Source: Isoetes taiwanensis
Taxonomy: Eukaryota > Streptophyta > Lycopodiopsida > Isoetales > Isoetaceae
Assembly: GCA_021234155.1 (NCBI GenBank)
Contig: JAJEKV010000226.1
Location: 560,001 to 624,000 of the forward strand
Reading direction: 5' to 3'
Length of the DNA stretch: 64,000 bases
Below, one piece after another: positions 22,944-36,218 of the stretch (position 1 is its first letter; each line of letters opens with the position of its first letter). The notes under the pieces are model-generated. The model was not told where the DNA came from and made no database searches. It saw only the letters and a list, made by a program, of their open reading frames with translations. Position numbers and translations under genes: made by a program.

Positions 22944-25900
22944 ATGGCTAGCAGATTGGGAGAAACACTTCTAAGTGGTATTGATGTATACAAAGGAGGT
23001 TCGGATTCCAAGTCCAGGAAGGAGAAGATTGAAGAGGTATTGAGAGTAGAAGGCTTATGGGAAATTATAGAAGACCTAAGAGCAAGGTGTTGTGACCAGT
23101 CCAATTAACAAAGAAAGGAAAAACTTATGCTAGTGCAAAGCAGCCTTCAGTGCACTGGCTGGAAGTCCATCAAAGGTCTGTAGGTGGAGGATCTAGCTCC
23201 ACAGAGGTGACAAGTGATTCACCGTGATGCCTCGAAAAGGGCAAAGGTTTTGGAAGCAAAGGCAATTATTAAGAGTAAACCCGAGTTCCAAGATTCTCTT
23301 GAGAATGAGGGGATTATCCCCAAAGGAAATGTGGTCTTATTTGTTGAAGACCTACAGGTTAAAAGCTCCTCTCAATTGGATGTTTTAGACAAGGAATTGA
23401 GAGAGTCGAGGTACAAAGATGGTGAAGATATCAAAGACTTCTTTGAGAAGTTTGATAATGTCATTGCTGACCTTATCACAAGCTGGGGAGTTCCCATAAC
23501 AAATGAATATCAAGTTTTATCATTGGCAAGAGCATTCTCCAAGTATAAAAATCTGTCTTCCTTGGTTAGGAATGTAGCTAAGAGCGTGGGAGGATCTTTG
23601 AAAGTATGATAAAAAACGTAATTGGAGCAACACAACTTGACTTGAGAAAATGAAGAGGAGCCAAGTGAGATTTTGTATGCTTCTGGAGGAAAGACACGAG
23701 GAGGACAAGGTAAGCTGGGTCCTTATTTTATTTGTAATGCTTATGGTCATCTCAAAGCAAACTGTCCTAAAGGAAATAAAGGAAACAAATGCTACAATTG
23801 TGAAGGATTTGGTCATGTTGTTTCTAACCCGCCAAGTCCAAGAGATTTTTCAAAAAGACAAGAAGGAAATGTGGCTAAAGCTGGCAGGGGCAGAGGTTAC
23901 AATGCTAGAGGGAGAGCAACTCGAGGTAGAGGAAGGGGCAGATCCACTGAACTAAATGTTGCCACTGAAAAGAACATTGAACCAGAAGAGGAACTTGATG
24001 AAAATGCTGAGGTAAGGCATCCTAAATTATTAGCAGTTGTTTCAGATTGTAAACTAAAAAGATGTTGAAAAATTTGTATGTCCTAGATAGTGGAGCTGAG
24101 AGAAGCGTGATCAAATCACCTTCTATGCTCAAGGAAAAGATCCACAAAAGTTCAAGCTATGTGCGATGGGTGATGGCAATCAAGGAAGGTGGATCAAGCA
24201 GATTGTTAGAAATTTTTGATCTTAAAGGAAATCCAGTCATTCTAGAGAATGTACTGTGTGTGCCTAATTTAGTTAGAAACTTAATTTATGTAACACAGTT
24301 GGTGGATTTGGGATATCATGTACATTTTGAAACTCATCAATGCAAAGTGCTTTTGAATGATGAAGTTAAATTTTTGGCAAAAAAGAGTTGGCGTGACTTT
24401 TTGCATTTCATTAATAATGTTCATGACACAATAAATGTTGTTATGACTCCAACAATCAAATTGTGGCATGAAAGGTTAGGGCATACACATCTAAATAATT
24501 TAAATTTCATGATCAAACAAGGGCAGATTATAGCAGAAATTAAGGGAGAAGAAAAACTAAATTGTGCTGGCTGTTTTAAAGGGAAATCCAGCAGACTTCC
24601 ATTTCCCAAGAACGCTAAAAGGGCCAAAGAATTACTTGAACTTGTGCATAGTGATCTTTGTGGCCCTTTAAATGTGAGAAGTATACATGGCGAAAGGTAT
24701 TTCATCACATTCACGGATGATTTTTTCAGAAAGACCAAATGCTATACATTGAGAACCAAAGATCAAGCTTTTGAAGCTTTCAAATTGTATCAAGCTGAAG
24801 TTGAAAGACAAACAGGTATGAAACTAAAATGTTTAAGAACTGACAGAGGAGGAGAGTTTGTTTCTGGCAGATTCAACAATTATTGCTTTCAAAATGGGAT
24901 TAGAAGACAAGTTACATGCTCATATACACCACAACAAAATGGAGTTTTAGAGAGAAAAACAGGTCTATTCTCAATGCAAAGAAGGGCTATGATTAAACAT
25001 GCGGGGGTTACCTAATTTCTTATGGGAAGAAGCAGTCAAGACTGCCGTGGACATACAAAACAAACTGCCATCCAGAAGTATTAATGGGAAAACTCCAGAT
25101 GAATTATGGTATGGCAGCAAACCTTCTTATGATAAATTTAAGCCTTATGGTTGTCTTGCTTATGTACTAGTTCCAGAAGAGGAAAGAAAAAAATTGGATG
25201 ATCGAGCACTTGAATGTTATCTAATTGGCTATGATGAGCTGTCAAAGGGATATCAGCTTTATGATCCTGCACGGAAAAGAGTTATGGTCAGTAGAGATGT
25301 TTACTTTATTGAGAACCATCTGTATAATGAAAGGAGAATGGACAACTCAACAAAACATAACAAGTCACATTTGTTGATTTAGATAATGGTGATTCAAGGA
25401 ATGAGCAAGCATTAGTTGGCAATGAACAAAACAGGGCTGAAAACTTAGAACCCGAACTTGAAGGCATTGAGGATTCAGGAGCACAAGAAACAATAAATGA
25501 AAAAGGTTCAAAGAAAGCAAGGAAAACGGAAGCTGAAAAATTAATGGAGGAGGCAAGGGTTAATGTAAATAGTTATGGACGCACCAAAAAGGGAAAAGTA
25601 GAAGGCTAAATACTGGGAAGAATCGAAGCCATCATAATGGCTATCATAGAGCCGAGCAAAGCAGAGTTATGATGATGCTATCAAAAGTGTGCATGCTTTA
25701 AAATGGAGACAGGCCATGGAAGAAGAACTAAATGCCTTTAAGAGGACTGATACTTATGAATTGGGAAAGAGACCAGAAGGGAGAAATGTGGTTGCAAGTA
25801 AGTGGATTTTTAAAAACAAACTTGGAGCAGATGGGAAATCAACAGTGTACAAGGCCAGACTTGTGGCAAAGGGATACTCACAGAAAAAGGGGTTGGATTA

Positions 25901-27212
25901 TAATGAAACATTCTCTCCGATAGTGAAACTTGCAAGTCTCAGAATTCTCTTGGCATATGCTAGTGCAAATGATTTAGAAATTCACCACATGGATGTTAAT
26001 ACAGCATTTTTGAATGCAAAACTTGAAGAAGATATATTTATGCAAAGAAGCGTAAGGATTTGAACAGGGTACAGGAATGGTCTGGAAATTAAAACGAGCA
26101 GTTTATGGGCTCAAGCAATCTCCTAGAGAGTGGTATAAGTGCATGGACAGTTTTTTGAGAACAAGTGGATTTACAAAACTTGAGAGTGATGGAAATATAT
26201 ATTTCTTCAAGGACAAACAGAATTTTTGCATCATTGCATTGTATGTAGATGATTGCATTATGGTAGCCAATGACATCACATGTCTAAATGATTTGCAAAA
26301 CAAGTTCTCAAGTCCAAATTCAAGATGACAGATCTTGGAGAGCTCAAGAGGTTTTAGGGATTGAAGTTACAAGAAACGAAGTGAAAGAAAACTTGTTCTT
26401 ACCCGTGCAATAAACATACAAAATATTCTTAACAGATTTGGAATGACAAGTTGCAATAGTGTGCTACTCCTCTTGTGATGGGGGCACAAAATTTCAGCTA
26501 ACATGTGTCCTAAAACAGATTGAAGTTGATGAAATGGCAAATGTTCCATACAAAGAACTAATAGGTTGTCTTTTGTACGTAGCAAATTGCACACGTCCTG
26601 ACATTGCATTCTCTGTTAGTTTATTAAGCATGTATTCCAATAATCCAGGGAAGACTCACTGGATAGCTGCTAAGAGAGTTCTAAGATTTCTTAAAGGGAC
26701 TCAAGAGGAAGGTATTTGCTTCTCTAATAATCAATTGCAACTACAAGCCTATTGTGATGCAGATTGGGCTTCTGATCTAGATCAAAGGAAATCAACATCG
26801 GATTTACCTTAATCTTTGGCCGGAGGGTCGGGGTTGTTTGGAAATCAAAGAAACAAAATAGCATAGCAATGTCATCTACTGAAGCAGAGTATGCTGCAAC
26901 AACATTGGCTGCTAAAGAGATAGTATGGGAAAGGAGATTGCTTAATGAGTTAGGGGTAAGTCAAATCAATCCCACTCTGTATTATTAAGTGATAGCTTAA
27001 GCTGTATAGCTATCACTAGAAATCCAGTCATGCACCAGAGAACCAAGCACATCGAAATTCACATGCACTTTATCAGAGAACAGGTTGCCAAAAAGGTTAT
27101 TGCAGTTGAATATGTGAAGACACATGAGCAGACAGCAGACATACTGACTAAAGCCTTGCCACAATTTAAGTTTGATAAGTTCAGGTTTATGCTAGGAATA
27201 CATGCAAAGTGA
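22944..27212 (+). pseudogene. Copia polyprotein, copy A, frame-broken
   Basis: Gag starts at the Met of 'MASRLGETLLSG' (22944). The knuckle 'CYNCEGFGHV', protease 'LDSGAERSVI' (24067), integrase zinc region, catalytic core with 'RTDRGGEF', RT 'YVDDCIMVAND' (26242) and RNase H 'YCDADWASDLDQ' are all present but spread over at least eight frame segments. The end 'MLGIHAK' stop is at 27212. Compared with copy C, breaks sit at or beside CAG/CTG (for example 24976, 25600-25670, 26043, 26290, 26460 and 26800), suggesting read errors more than decay. Confidence 0.9.
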
Positions 27213-27399
27213 TCAGACTAAGTTCAACAAGTTCAGTTATACTGGTATGAAATGATCAGATTAAGTTCAACAAGTTGAGTTATACTGGTATGACAAGTTC
27301 AGGTTCATGCTGTGAATATATGCAAAGTGATAAATTATTGGATTATTGGATTAATCAAGATAGCTTAGCCAGTTTCAGGATCATGACATGAAGGGGAAG

Positions 27400-27960
27400 T
27401 GTTGTCAGAAAATCATGTCATGATATGGTGCCATCGAAAGTATACCCCGAACTTACGTAAGACCGGGCATAAGGTTGGGACAAAGAATAAGTTCAATGGT
27501 TGAAATGTTTTCAATGGTTGAAGGGCATTTAATCTTAATGGTTTAAAAGCCCTTTATTCTTAACGGGATTTAACCTGCATGGTAATAGAGAAACATTTGA
27601 CCAGTCTATTTTAAGCTGGTCTCGATTATTCGAGCCGAAGACAGTTAGGATCCGACGGTGCTCGCTACATCGACGGACCGCTAAGCTTTTAATCGTACAG
27701 AGATTGGTCCAGGCATTCTCTTGTGCCGGATCCGACCTAATACAAACAAGAAGGTTTGCTCAATATTATGTCTTAAAACAATGTGAATAGTCGAATGGAG
27801 AAAAGCCATTGCTGAAGAAATTACTATGATTGTTCTAATGGTTATGTAATTATTTATTCAATGAATAGCAATGAGAACAAGTGCTAAATATAAAGCTTTG
27901 ATAATATGTATTGACATTGGAAATGCAATGATGGACTGATGTTGATTGTTTCTAACTTCA
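27400..27960 (+). repeat. 3' LTR, Copia copy A
   Basis: Ends CTTCA at 27960, followed by TGCTC. Carries the 3'-specific variants (ttaaaac, ttattcaat, caatgag) shared with the other two 3' LTRs. Confidence 0.95.
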
Positions 27961-29042
27961 TGCTCAAGCATAGAGCAAACACTCGCTCAAACATTTCAGC
28001 ATTTGAGCATCCCCAATTAAGCATATCGGTATTTAAATTGGTTATAAAATTCTTGGCATAGCGGTATTCAAGAAATGAGTGCTTGAAGAATAAATTCACT
28101 CGCTCAAACATTTCAGTATTTGAACATCCCCAATTAAGCATATCAAGACTTAAAATGGTTATGAATTTCTTGGCATAGCAAGCATGCCAAGAAATGAGTG
28201 CTTAAGGAATCAAGAAGCATGTAAAACCATCATACAACCTGTTGTCTTTCTACATTCAAATCAATTCTCACTAGTTTTGGGCTGATCCAAACGAATTTGC
28301 TATCCAAGAAATCTTTCTGATCATGCAATCATAACATGTACCTTTCTGCTAGAAGGAAAGAGCGGAAGAAAGAGCTGACCATCTGGTAAAAGAACCTGGA
28401 TAAAGGAAAAATTTGATGTTAAATCTACAAGAAGCTTCTCTCACCAGATTTACGTCTCATCTGCTCCACCTTATAGGCCACATTTTGCCTTTTCAGTGTG
28501 TTTCTGCATATCCACCATAGCCAATCTGCCAGCATTTTCAAATAAAATAAAATCCAGGGAGCTTTTTCTAATAACCGGGTTACATTGCGTGCTCTATTGC
28601 AGGGTGCTCCCAATGAAGATTAAACGGCATCGGCATCTTGATTGCAAGGACGTCTTTGCGGATTTGCTAAGCAAATGGAAAAGATGGACATGAGCGCACC
28701 GCACGAACCAACAACCCCGAATAATCCCAAATAATCATTCAAGAGAGGGCAAATGCATCTCTTCATCCACATTTGCTCTAAAACATAAAGAGCGAAAAGC
28801 CACGTTAGTGGCATAAGGCTTAAATCTGGTAAGATCCACCACAAAACTTCTCCAAGAAACAAAGATCGAGAGCAAAATTCATGATCTTTGCAAATGGCCG
28901 AACCCTCGCTAGCATCGAAGGCGTAAAGATTGAGGCCAAGGTCGTTGTCAGAGTGCCGAATGTGAAAGAGAGGGGTGGACTCCCTTTCACGGCCTCCCTA
29001 GTGCAGCGAGGCGGGAGCAGCGCCAAGAAACATAAGGTATTG
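27961..29042 (-). mobile_element. Retroposon 5' part, unit A
   Basis: Continuation of the poly(A) retroposon to the right of the Copia insertion. Minus-strand frames include 'FGVVGSCGALMSIFSICLA' (28620-28862) and 'WWICRNTLKRQNVAYKVEQM' (28425-28613). A 116-bp direct duplication lies near its Copia-proximal end. See unit C for the cleanest copy. Confidence 0.65.
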
Positions 29043-29338
29043 TTTTCACCGGCTTCTAGTGTCCTTGTGGGTTTGGCGTAAGTGTACAGACTTTAGGAAC
29101 ATTGGATAATCCAGCTCGCTATGTGTTCACGATTATCCATGGAAGTTACTTGGCATAGACAAGCCATCAAGTTGTTGGGGATTCCGGTTGGCATCCATGT
29201 TACTATGGGAGCTGCATGGGAGGAGATCATTAGGGGGTTTGGAAAAGCATTTGTTTCGGTGGTCACCGCTAAGTTGTCTCTTATGGTCGCATTACAAATG
29301 GCCAAGTCAATCCTTAGTAGTACCCATGTTTATATGGC
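29043..29338 (+). pseudogene. LINE-1 RT fragment, unit A
   Basis: Begins with the 15-bp duplication (here with one change, ttttcaccggcttct). It encodes the RT stretch after YADD, up to 'LLGIPVGIHVTMGAAWEEII' and beyond. It is cut at 'tttatatggc' by the junction to unit B. Confidence 0.85.
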
Positions 29339-30127
29339 TCTTGTATTTCTCCCACTTAGTAAACGTGATAATGTGCATAATACAATGGCAAAACCCCGCA
29401 AGGCTCCCGAAAAGAAGAAACCGAAGTAGCAAAATTATAAGGATCTTCCAAAGTAATGATAATCGAGAAGAGGTATTTGCCTTTTTGGTACAAAGTTAGC
29501 TACATCTTTATATGATAGCTTCAAATTGTAATGATGCTCGTTGTCGAGAAAATCATGTCATGATATGGTGCCATCGAAAGTATACACGGAACTTATAGAA
29601 GACCGCATAAGGTTGGGACAAAGAATAAGTTCAATGGTTGAAATGTTTTCAATGGTTGAAGGGCATTTAATCTTAATGGTTTAAAAGCCCTTTATTCTTA
29701 ATGGATTTAACCTCGCATGGTAATAGAGAAACATTTGACCGGGTCTATTTTAAGCCGGTCTCGATTATTCGAGCCAAAGATAGTTAGGATCCGACGGTCT
29801 TCGCTACAATCGACGGATCGCTAAGCTTTTAATCTGTACCTGCAGATTGGTCCGGCATTCTCTTGTGCCGGATCCGACCTAATACAAACAAGAAGGTTTG
29901 CTCAATATTATGTCTTAGAACAATGTGAATAGTCGAATGGAGAAAAGCCATTGCTACAGTAAATTACTATGATTGTTCTAATGGTTATGTAATTATTTGT
30001 TCAATGAATAGCAACGAGAACAAGTGCTAAATATAAAGCTTTGATAATATGTATTGACATTGGAAATGCAATGATGGACTGATGTTGATTGTTTCTAACT
30101 TCATTTGGTATCAGAGCTAAATTCATC

Positions 30128-31891
30128 ATGGCTAGCAGATTGGGAGAAACACTTCTAAGTGGTATTGATGTATACAAAGGAGGTTCTGGATTCCAAGTCC
30201 GGAAGGAGAAGATTGAAGAGGTATTGAGAGTAGAAGGCTTATGGGAAATTATAGAAGACGAAGAGCAAGGTGTTGTGACCAGTCCAATTAACAGTAAAGG
30301 AAAAACTTATGCTAGTGCAGCAGCTTCAGGCACTGCTGGAAGTCCAGTCAAGGCTGTAGGTGGAGGATCTAGCTCCACAGAGGTGACAAGTGATTCACCA
30401 GATGCCTCGAAAAGGGCAAAGGTTTTGGAAGCAAAGGCAATTATTAAGAGTAAACTGAGTTCCAGTATTCTCTTGAGAATGAGGGGATTATCCCCAAAGG
30501 AAATGTGGTCTTATTTGTTGAAGACCTACCAGGTTAAAAGCTCCTCTCAATTGGATGTTTTAGACAAGGAATTGAGAGAGCTGAGGTACAAAGATGGTGA
30601 AGATATCAAAGACTTCTTTGAGAAGTTTGATAATGTCATTGCTGACCTTACTGCTGCAGGAGTTCCCATAACAAATGAATATCAAGTTTTATCATTGGCA
30701 AGAGCATTCTCCAAGTATAAAAATCTGTCTTCCTTGGTTAGGAATGTAGCTAAGAGCAGGGAGGATGCTGAAAGTATGATAAAAACAGAATTGGAGCAAC
30801 ACAACTTGACTGCAGAAAATGAAGAGGAGCCAAGTGAGATTTTGTATGCTTCTGGAGGAAAGACACGAGGAGGACAAGGTAAGCTGGGTCCTTATTTTAT
30901 TTGTAATGCTTATGGTCATCTCAAAGCAAACTGTCCTAAAGGAAATAAAGGAAACAAATGCTACAATTGTGAAGGATTTGGTCATGTTGCTTCTAACTGC
31001 TCAAGTCCAAGAGATTTTTCAAAAAGACAAGAAGGAAATGTGGCTAAAGCTGGCAGGGGCAGAGGTTACAATGCTAGAGGGAGAGCAACTCGAGGTAGAG
31101 GAAGGGGCAGATCCACTGAACTAAATGTTGCCACTGAAAAGAACATTGAACCAGAAGAGGAACTTGATGAAAATGCTGAGGTAAGGCATCCTAAATTATT
31201 AGCAGTTGTTTCAGATTGTAAACTAAAAGATGTTGAAAATTTGTATGTCCTAGATAGTGGAGCTGAGAGAAGCGTGATCAAATCACCTTCTATGCTCAAG
31301 GAAAAGATCCACAAAAGTTCAAGCTATGTGCAGATGGGTGATGGCAATCTGCAGAAGGTGGATCAAGCAGGATTGTTAGAAATTTTTGATCTTAAAGGAA
31401 ATCCAGTCATTCTAGAGAATGTACTGTGTGTGCCTAATTTAGTTAGAAACTTAATTTATGTAACACAGTTGGTGGATTTGGGATATCATGTACATTTTGA
31501 AACTCATCAATGCAAAGTGCTTTTGAATGATGAAGTTAAATTTTTGGCAAAAAGAGTTGGCAGACTTTTTGCATTTCACAATAATGTTCATGACACAATA
31601 AATGTTGTTATGACTCCAACAATCAAATTGTGGCATGAAAGGTTAGGGCATACACATCTAAATAATTTAAATTTCATGATCAAACAAGGGCAGATTATAG
31701 CAGAAATTAAGGGAGAAGAAAAACTAAATTGTGCTGGCTGTTTTAAAGGGAAATCCAGCAGACTTCCATTTCCCAAGAACGCTAAAAGGGCCAAAGAATT
31801 ACTTGAACTTGTGCATAGTGATCTTTGTGGCCCTTTAAATGTGAGAAGTATACATGGCTTAAAGGTATTTCATCACATTCACACAGGATGA
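30128..31891 (+). CDS. Copia Gag-protease-integrase N-terminus, copy B
   Basis: Longest intact gag-protease frame in the window: 587 codons from 'MASRLGETLL'. Gag includes 'EMWSYLLKTYQVKSSSQLD' and 'FFEKFDNVIADLTAAGVP'. There are two knuckles near residues 257-270 (first Cys replaced by Tyr, 'YFICNAYGH') and 278-291 (complete CX2CX4HX4C). An RG-rich linker follows, then protease 'LDSGAERSVI' (active Asp near residue 374) and the integrase HHCC region 'HERLGHTHL...CAGC' from about residue 500. It shifts out of frame at 31855 after 'VRSIHG', inside the integrase core. It would assemble capsids, cleave the polyprotein and insert cDNA. An upstream in-frame extension into the LTR exists but the Met at 30128 is the natural start. 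Confidence 0.85.
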   Translation: MASRLGETLLSGIDVYKGGSGFQVRKEKIEEVLRVEGLWEIIEDEEQGVVTSPINSKGKTYASAAASGTAGSPVKAVGGGSSSTEVTSDSPDASKRAKVLEAKAIIKSKLSSSILLRMRGLSPKEMWSYLLKTYQVKSSSQLDVLDKELRELRYKDGEDIKDFFEKFDNVIADLTAAGVPITNEYQVLSLARAFSKYKNLSSLVRNVAKSREDAESMIKTELEQHNLTAENEEEPSEILYASGGKTRGGQGKLGPYFICNAYGHLKANCPKGNKGNKCYNCEGFGHVASNCSSPRDFSKRQEGNVAKAGRGRGYNARGRATRGRGRGRSTELNVATEKNIEPEEELDENAEVRHPKLLAVVSDCKLKDVENLYVLDSGAERSVIKSPSMLKEKIHKSSSYVQMGDGNLQKVDQAGLLEIFDLKGNPVILENVLCVPNLVRNLIYVTQLVDLGYHVHFETHQCKVLLNDEVKFLAKRVGRLFAFHNNVHDTINVVMTPTIKLWHERLGHTHLNNLNFMIKQGQIIAEIKGEEKLNCAGCFKGKSSRLPFPKNAKRAKELLELVHSDLCGPLNVRSIHGLKVFHHIHTG

Positions 31892-34393
31892 TTTTTTTTG
31901 AAAGACCAAATGCTATACATTGAGAACCAAAGATCAAGCTTTTGAAGCTTTCAAATTGTATCAAGCTGAAGTTGAAAGACAAACGTGTATGAAACTAAAA
32001 TGTTTAAGAACCCCGATGAGAGGAGGAGAGTTTGTTTACGGCAGATTCAACAATTATTGCTTTCAAAATGGGATTAGAAGACAAGTTACATGCTCATATA
32101 CACCACAACAAAATGGAGTTTTAGAGAGAAAAAAACAGGTCTATTCTCAATGCGTATGGGGCTATGATTAAACATGCGTGGTTACCTAATTTCTTATGGG
32201 AAGAAGCGGTCAAGGCTGCCTTTGTGGACATACAAAACAAACCGCCATCCAGAAGTATTAATGGGAAAACTCCAGATGAATTATGGTATGGCAGCAAACC
32301 TTCTTATGATAAATTTAAGCCTTATGGTTGTCTTGCTTATGTACTAGTTCCAGAAGAGGAAAGAAAAAAATTGGATGATCGAGCACTTGAATGTTATCTA
32401 ATTGGCTATGATGAGCTGTCAAAGGGATATCGACTTTATGATCGCACGGAAAAAGAGTTATGGTCAGTAGAGATGTTTACTTTATTGAGAACCATCTCAG
32501 ATAATGAAAGGAGAATGGACAGCTCAACAAAACATAACAAGTCACATTTGTTGATTTAGATAATGGTGATTCAAGGAATGAGCAAGCATTACTTGGCAAT
32601 GAACAAAACAGGGCTGAAAACTTAGAACCCGAACTTGAAGGCATTGAGGATTCAGGAGCACAAGAAACAATAAATGAAAAAGGTTCAAAGAAAGCAAGGA
32701 AAACGGAAGCTGAAAAATTAATGGAGGAGGCAAGGGTTAATGTAAATAGTTATGGACGCACCAAAGAAGGGAAAAGTAGAAGGCTAAATACTCGGGGAAG
32801 AATCAGAAGCCATCATAATGGCTATCATAGAGCCAGATGTGCCACAGAGTTATGATGATGCTATCAAAAGTGTGCATGCTTTAAAATGGAGACAGGCCAT
32901 GGAAGAAGAACTAAATGCCTTTAAGAGGACTGATACTTATGAATTGGTAAAGAGACCAGAAGGGAGAAATGTGGTTGCAAGTAAGTGGATTTTTAAAAAC
33001 AAACTTGGAGCAGATGGGAAATCAACAGTGTACAAGGCCAGACTTGTGGCAAAGGGATACTCACAGAAAAAGGGGTTGGATTATAATGAAACATTCTCTC
33101 CGATAGTGAAACTTGCAAGTCTCAGAATTCTCTTGGCATATGCTAGTGCAAATGATTTAGAAATTCACCACATGGATGTTAATACAGCATTTTTGAATGC
33201 AAAACTTGAAGAAGATATATTTATGCAGCAAGCAGAAGGATTTGAACAGGGTACAGGAATGGTCTGGAAATTAAAACGAGCAGTTTATGGGCTCAAGCAA
33301 TCTCCTAGAGAGTGGTATAAGTGCATGGACAGTTTTTTGAGAACAAGTGGATTTACAAAACTTGAGAGTGATGGAAATATATATTTCTTCAAGGACAAAC
33401 AGAATTTTTGCATCATTGCATTGTATGTAGATGATTGCATTATGGTAGCCAATGACATCACATGTCTAAATGACTGCAAACAAGTTCTCAAGTCCAAATT
33501 CAAGATGACAGATCTTGGAGAGCTCAAGAGGTTTTTAGGGATTGAAGTTACAAGAAACAGAAGTGAAAGAAAACTTGTTCTTACCCAGGCAATAAACATA
33601 CAAAATATTCTTAACAGATTTGGAATGACAAGTTGCAATAGTGTTTTGCTACTCCTCTTGTGACAGGGCACAAAATTTCAGCTAACATGTGTCCTAAAAC
33701 AGAGATTGAAGTTGATGAAATGGCAAATGTTCCATACAAAGAACTAATAGGTTGTCTTTTGTACGTAGCAAATTGCACACGTCCTGACATTGCATTCTCT
33801 GTTAGTTTATTAAGCATGTATTCCAATAATCCAGGGAAGACTCACTGGATAGCTGCTAAGAGAGTTCTAAGATTTCTTAAAGGGACTCAAGAGGAAGGTA
33901 TTTGCTTCTCTAATAATCAATTGCAACTACAAGCCTATTGTGATGCAGATTGGGCTTCTGATCTAGATCAAAGGAAATCAACATCAGGATTTACCTTAAT
34001 GCTGGCTGGAGGGTCAGTTGCTTGGAAATCAAAGAAACAAAATAGCATAGCAATGTCATCTACTGAAGCAGAGTATGCTGCAACAACATTGGCTGCTAAA
34101 GAGATAGTATGGGAAAGGAGATTGCTTAATGAGTTAGGGGTAAGTCAAATCAATCCCACTGTATTATTAAGTGATAGCTTAAGCTGTATAGCTATCACTA
34201 GAAATCCAGTCATGCACCAGAGAACCAAGCACATCGAAATTCACATGCACTTTATCAGAGAACAGGTTGCCAAAAGGTTATTGCAGTTGAATATGTGAAG
34301 ACACATGAGCGCGAACAGACATACCGACTAAAGCCTTGCCACAATTTAAGTTTGATAAGTTGAGGGTTTATGCTAGGAATACATGCAAAGTGA
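31892..34393 (+). pseudogene. Copia integrase C-part, RT and RNase H, copy B, frame-broken
   Basis: The integrase core resumes in other frames (31920-32171, 32164-32559). RT is open 32818-33663 with 'YVDDCIMVAND' near 33424. The frame breaks near 33645 (a misread of 'gtgctgctac'). RNase H is open 33660-34298 with 'CDADWASDLDQRKSTSGF'. It shifts again near 34275, just before the end. The breaks at 31855-31900, 32005-32035, 32145-32180 and 32440-32500 are mostly beside CAG/CTG sites that read cleanly in copy C. Confidence 0.9.
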
Positions 34394-35138
34394 TCGACTA
34401 AGTTCAACAAGTTGATTATCTTGGTATGAAATGATCAGATTAAGTTCAACAAGTTGAGTTATACTGGTATGACAAGTTCAGGTTCATGCTGTGAATATAT
34501 GCAAAGTGATAAATTATTGGATTATTGGATTAATCAAGATAGCTTAGCCAGTTTCAGGATCATGACATGAAGGGGAAGTGTTGTCAGAAAATCATGTCAT
34601 GATATGGTGCCATCGAGTATACCTGGAACTTACAGAAGACTGGCATAAGGTTGGGACAAAGAATAAGTTCAATGGTTGAAATGTTTTCAATGGTTGAAGG
34701 GCATTTAATCTTAATGGTTTAAAAGCCCTTTATTCTTAACGGGATTTAACCTGCATGGTAATAGAGAAACATTTGACCAGTCTATTTTAAGCTGGTCTCG
34801 ATTATTCGAGCCAGCACAGTTAGGATCCGATCGGTACTGCTACACCGACGGACTGCTAAGCTTTTAATCTGTACCTGCAGATTGGTCCGGCATTCTCTTG
34901 TGCCGGATCCGACCTAATACAAACAAGAAGGTTTGCTCAATATTATGTCTTAAAACAATGTGAATAGTCGAATGGAGAAAAGCCATTGCTACAGTAAATT
35001 ACTATGATTGTTCTAATGGTTATGTAATTATTTATTCAATGAATAGCAATGAGAACAAGTGCTAAATATAAAGCTTTGATAATATGTATTGACATTGGAA
35101 ATGCAATGATGGACTGATGTTGATTGTTTCTAACTTCA

Positions 35139-36218
35139 TGCTCAAGCATAGAGCAAACACTCGCTCAAACATTTCAGCATTTGAGCATCCCCAATTAAGC
35201 ATATCAGTACTTAAATTGGTTATAAAATTCTTGGCATAGCAGTACCAAGAAATGAGTGCTTGAAGAATAAATTCACTCGCTCAAACATTTCAGTATTTGA
35301 ACATCCCCAATTAAGCATATCAGTACTTAAAATGGTTATGAATTTCTTGGCATAGCAGTACCAAGAAATGAGTGCTTAAGGAATCAAGAAGCATGTAAAA
35401 CCATCATACAACCTGTTGTCTTTCTACATTCAAATCAATTCTCACTAGTTTTGGGCTGATCCAAACGAATTTGCTATCCAAGAAATCTTTCTGATCATGC
35501 AATCATAACATGTACCTTTCTGCTAGAAGGAAAGAGCGGAAGAAAGAGCTGACCATCTGGTAAAAGAACCTGGATAAAGGAAAAATTTGATGTTAAATCT
35601 ACAAGAAGCTTCTCTCACCAGATTTACGTCTCATCTGCTCCACCTTATAGGCCACATTTTGCCTTTTCAGTGTGTTTCTGCATATCCACCATAGCCAATC
35701 TGCCAGCATTTTCAAATAAAATAAAATCCAGGGAGCTTTTTCTAATCGCCGGTTGGTTACATTGCGTGCTCTATTGCGAGGTGCTCCCAATGAAGATTAA
35801 AGCGGCATCGCATCTTGATTGCAAGGATTTGCCCGGATTTGCTAAGCAAATGGAAAAGATGGACATGAACAGACCAGACGAACCAACAACCCCGAATAAT
35901 CCCAAATAATCATTCAAGAGAGGGCAAATCTGTCTCTTCATCCACATTTGCTCTAAAACGCAAAGAGCAGAAAGCCACGTTAGTGGCATAAGGCGAAATC
36001 TGGTAAGATCCACCACAAAACTTCTCCAAGAAACAAAGATCGAGAGCAAAATTCATGATCTTTGCAAATGGCCAGGCCTCTGCTAGCATCAGAAGGCAGA
36101 AAGATTGAGGCCAAGGTCGTTGCCGTAGTGCCGGAATGTGAAAGAGAGGGGTGGACTCCCTTTCACGGCCTCCCTAGCTGCAGGCGGAGGCGCAGGCGCC
36201 AAGAAACATAAGGTATCG
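35139..36218 (-). mobile_element. Retroposon 5' part, unit B
   Basis: Near-identical to 42300-43373, with the same 116-bp internal duplication and minus-strand frames (36049-35771, 35790-35599). Confidence 0.7.

Larger units (their letters stand above)
22360..27960 (+). mobile_element. Copia LTR retrotransposon, copy A
   Basis: 5,601 bp with LTRs 22360-22919 and 27400-27960 (TGTTGTC...CTTCA), a primer site at 22922-22933 and a purine tract gaaggggaag at 27390-27399. It is flanked by the 5-bp duplication TGCTC (22355-22359, 27961-27965). Gag-protease-integrase-RT-RNase H order defines Ty1/Copia. The frame is broken at many points, nearly all next to CAG or CTG trinucleotides. Confidence 0.95.
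22161..29338 (+). repeat. Tandem unit A of a 7.17-kb triplication
   Basis: Contains the end of the retroposon, Copia copy A, the rest of the retroposon and LINE-1 RT up to 'tttatatggc'. It is followed directly by unit B starting 'tcttgtatttctcccactta'. Unit A carries the most CAG/CTG-associated differences of the three. Confidence 0.9.
29540..35138 (+). mobile_element. Copia LTR retrotransposon, copy B
   Basis: LTRs 29540-30103 (first T missing) and 34579-35138, primer site 30106-30117, purine tract 34569-34578, flanks TGCTC (29535-29539 and 35139-35143). The identical flanks and LTR-specific variants show it is a segmental copy of copy A, not a new insertion. Confidence 0.95.
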
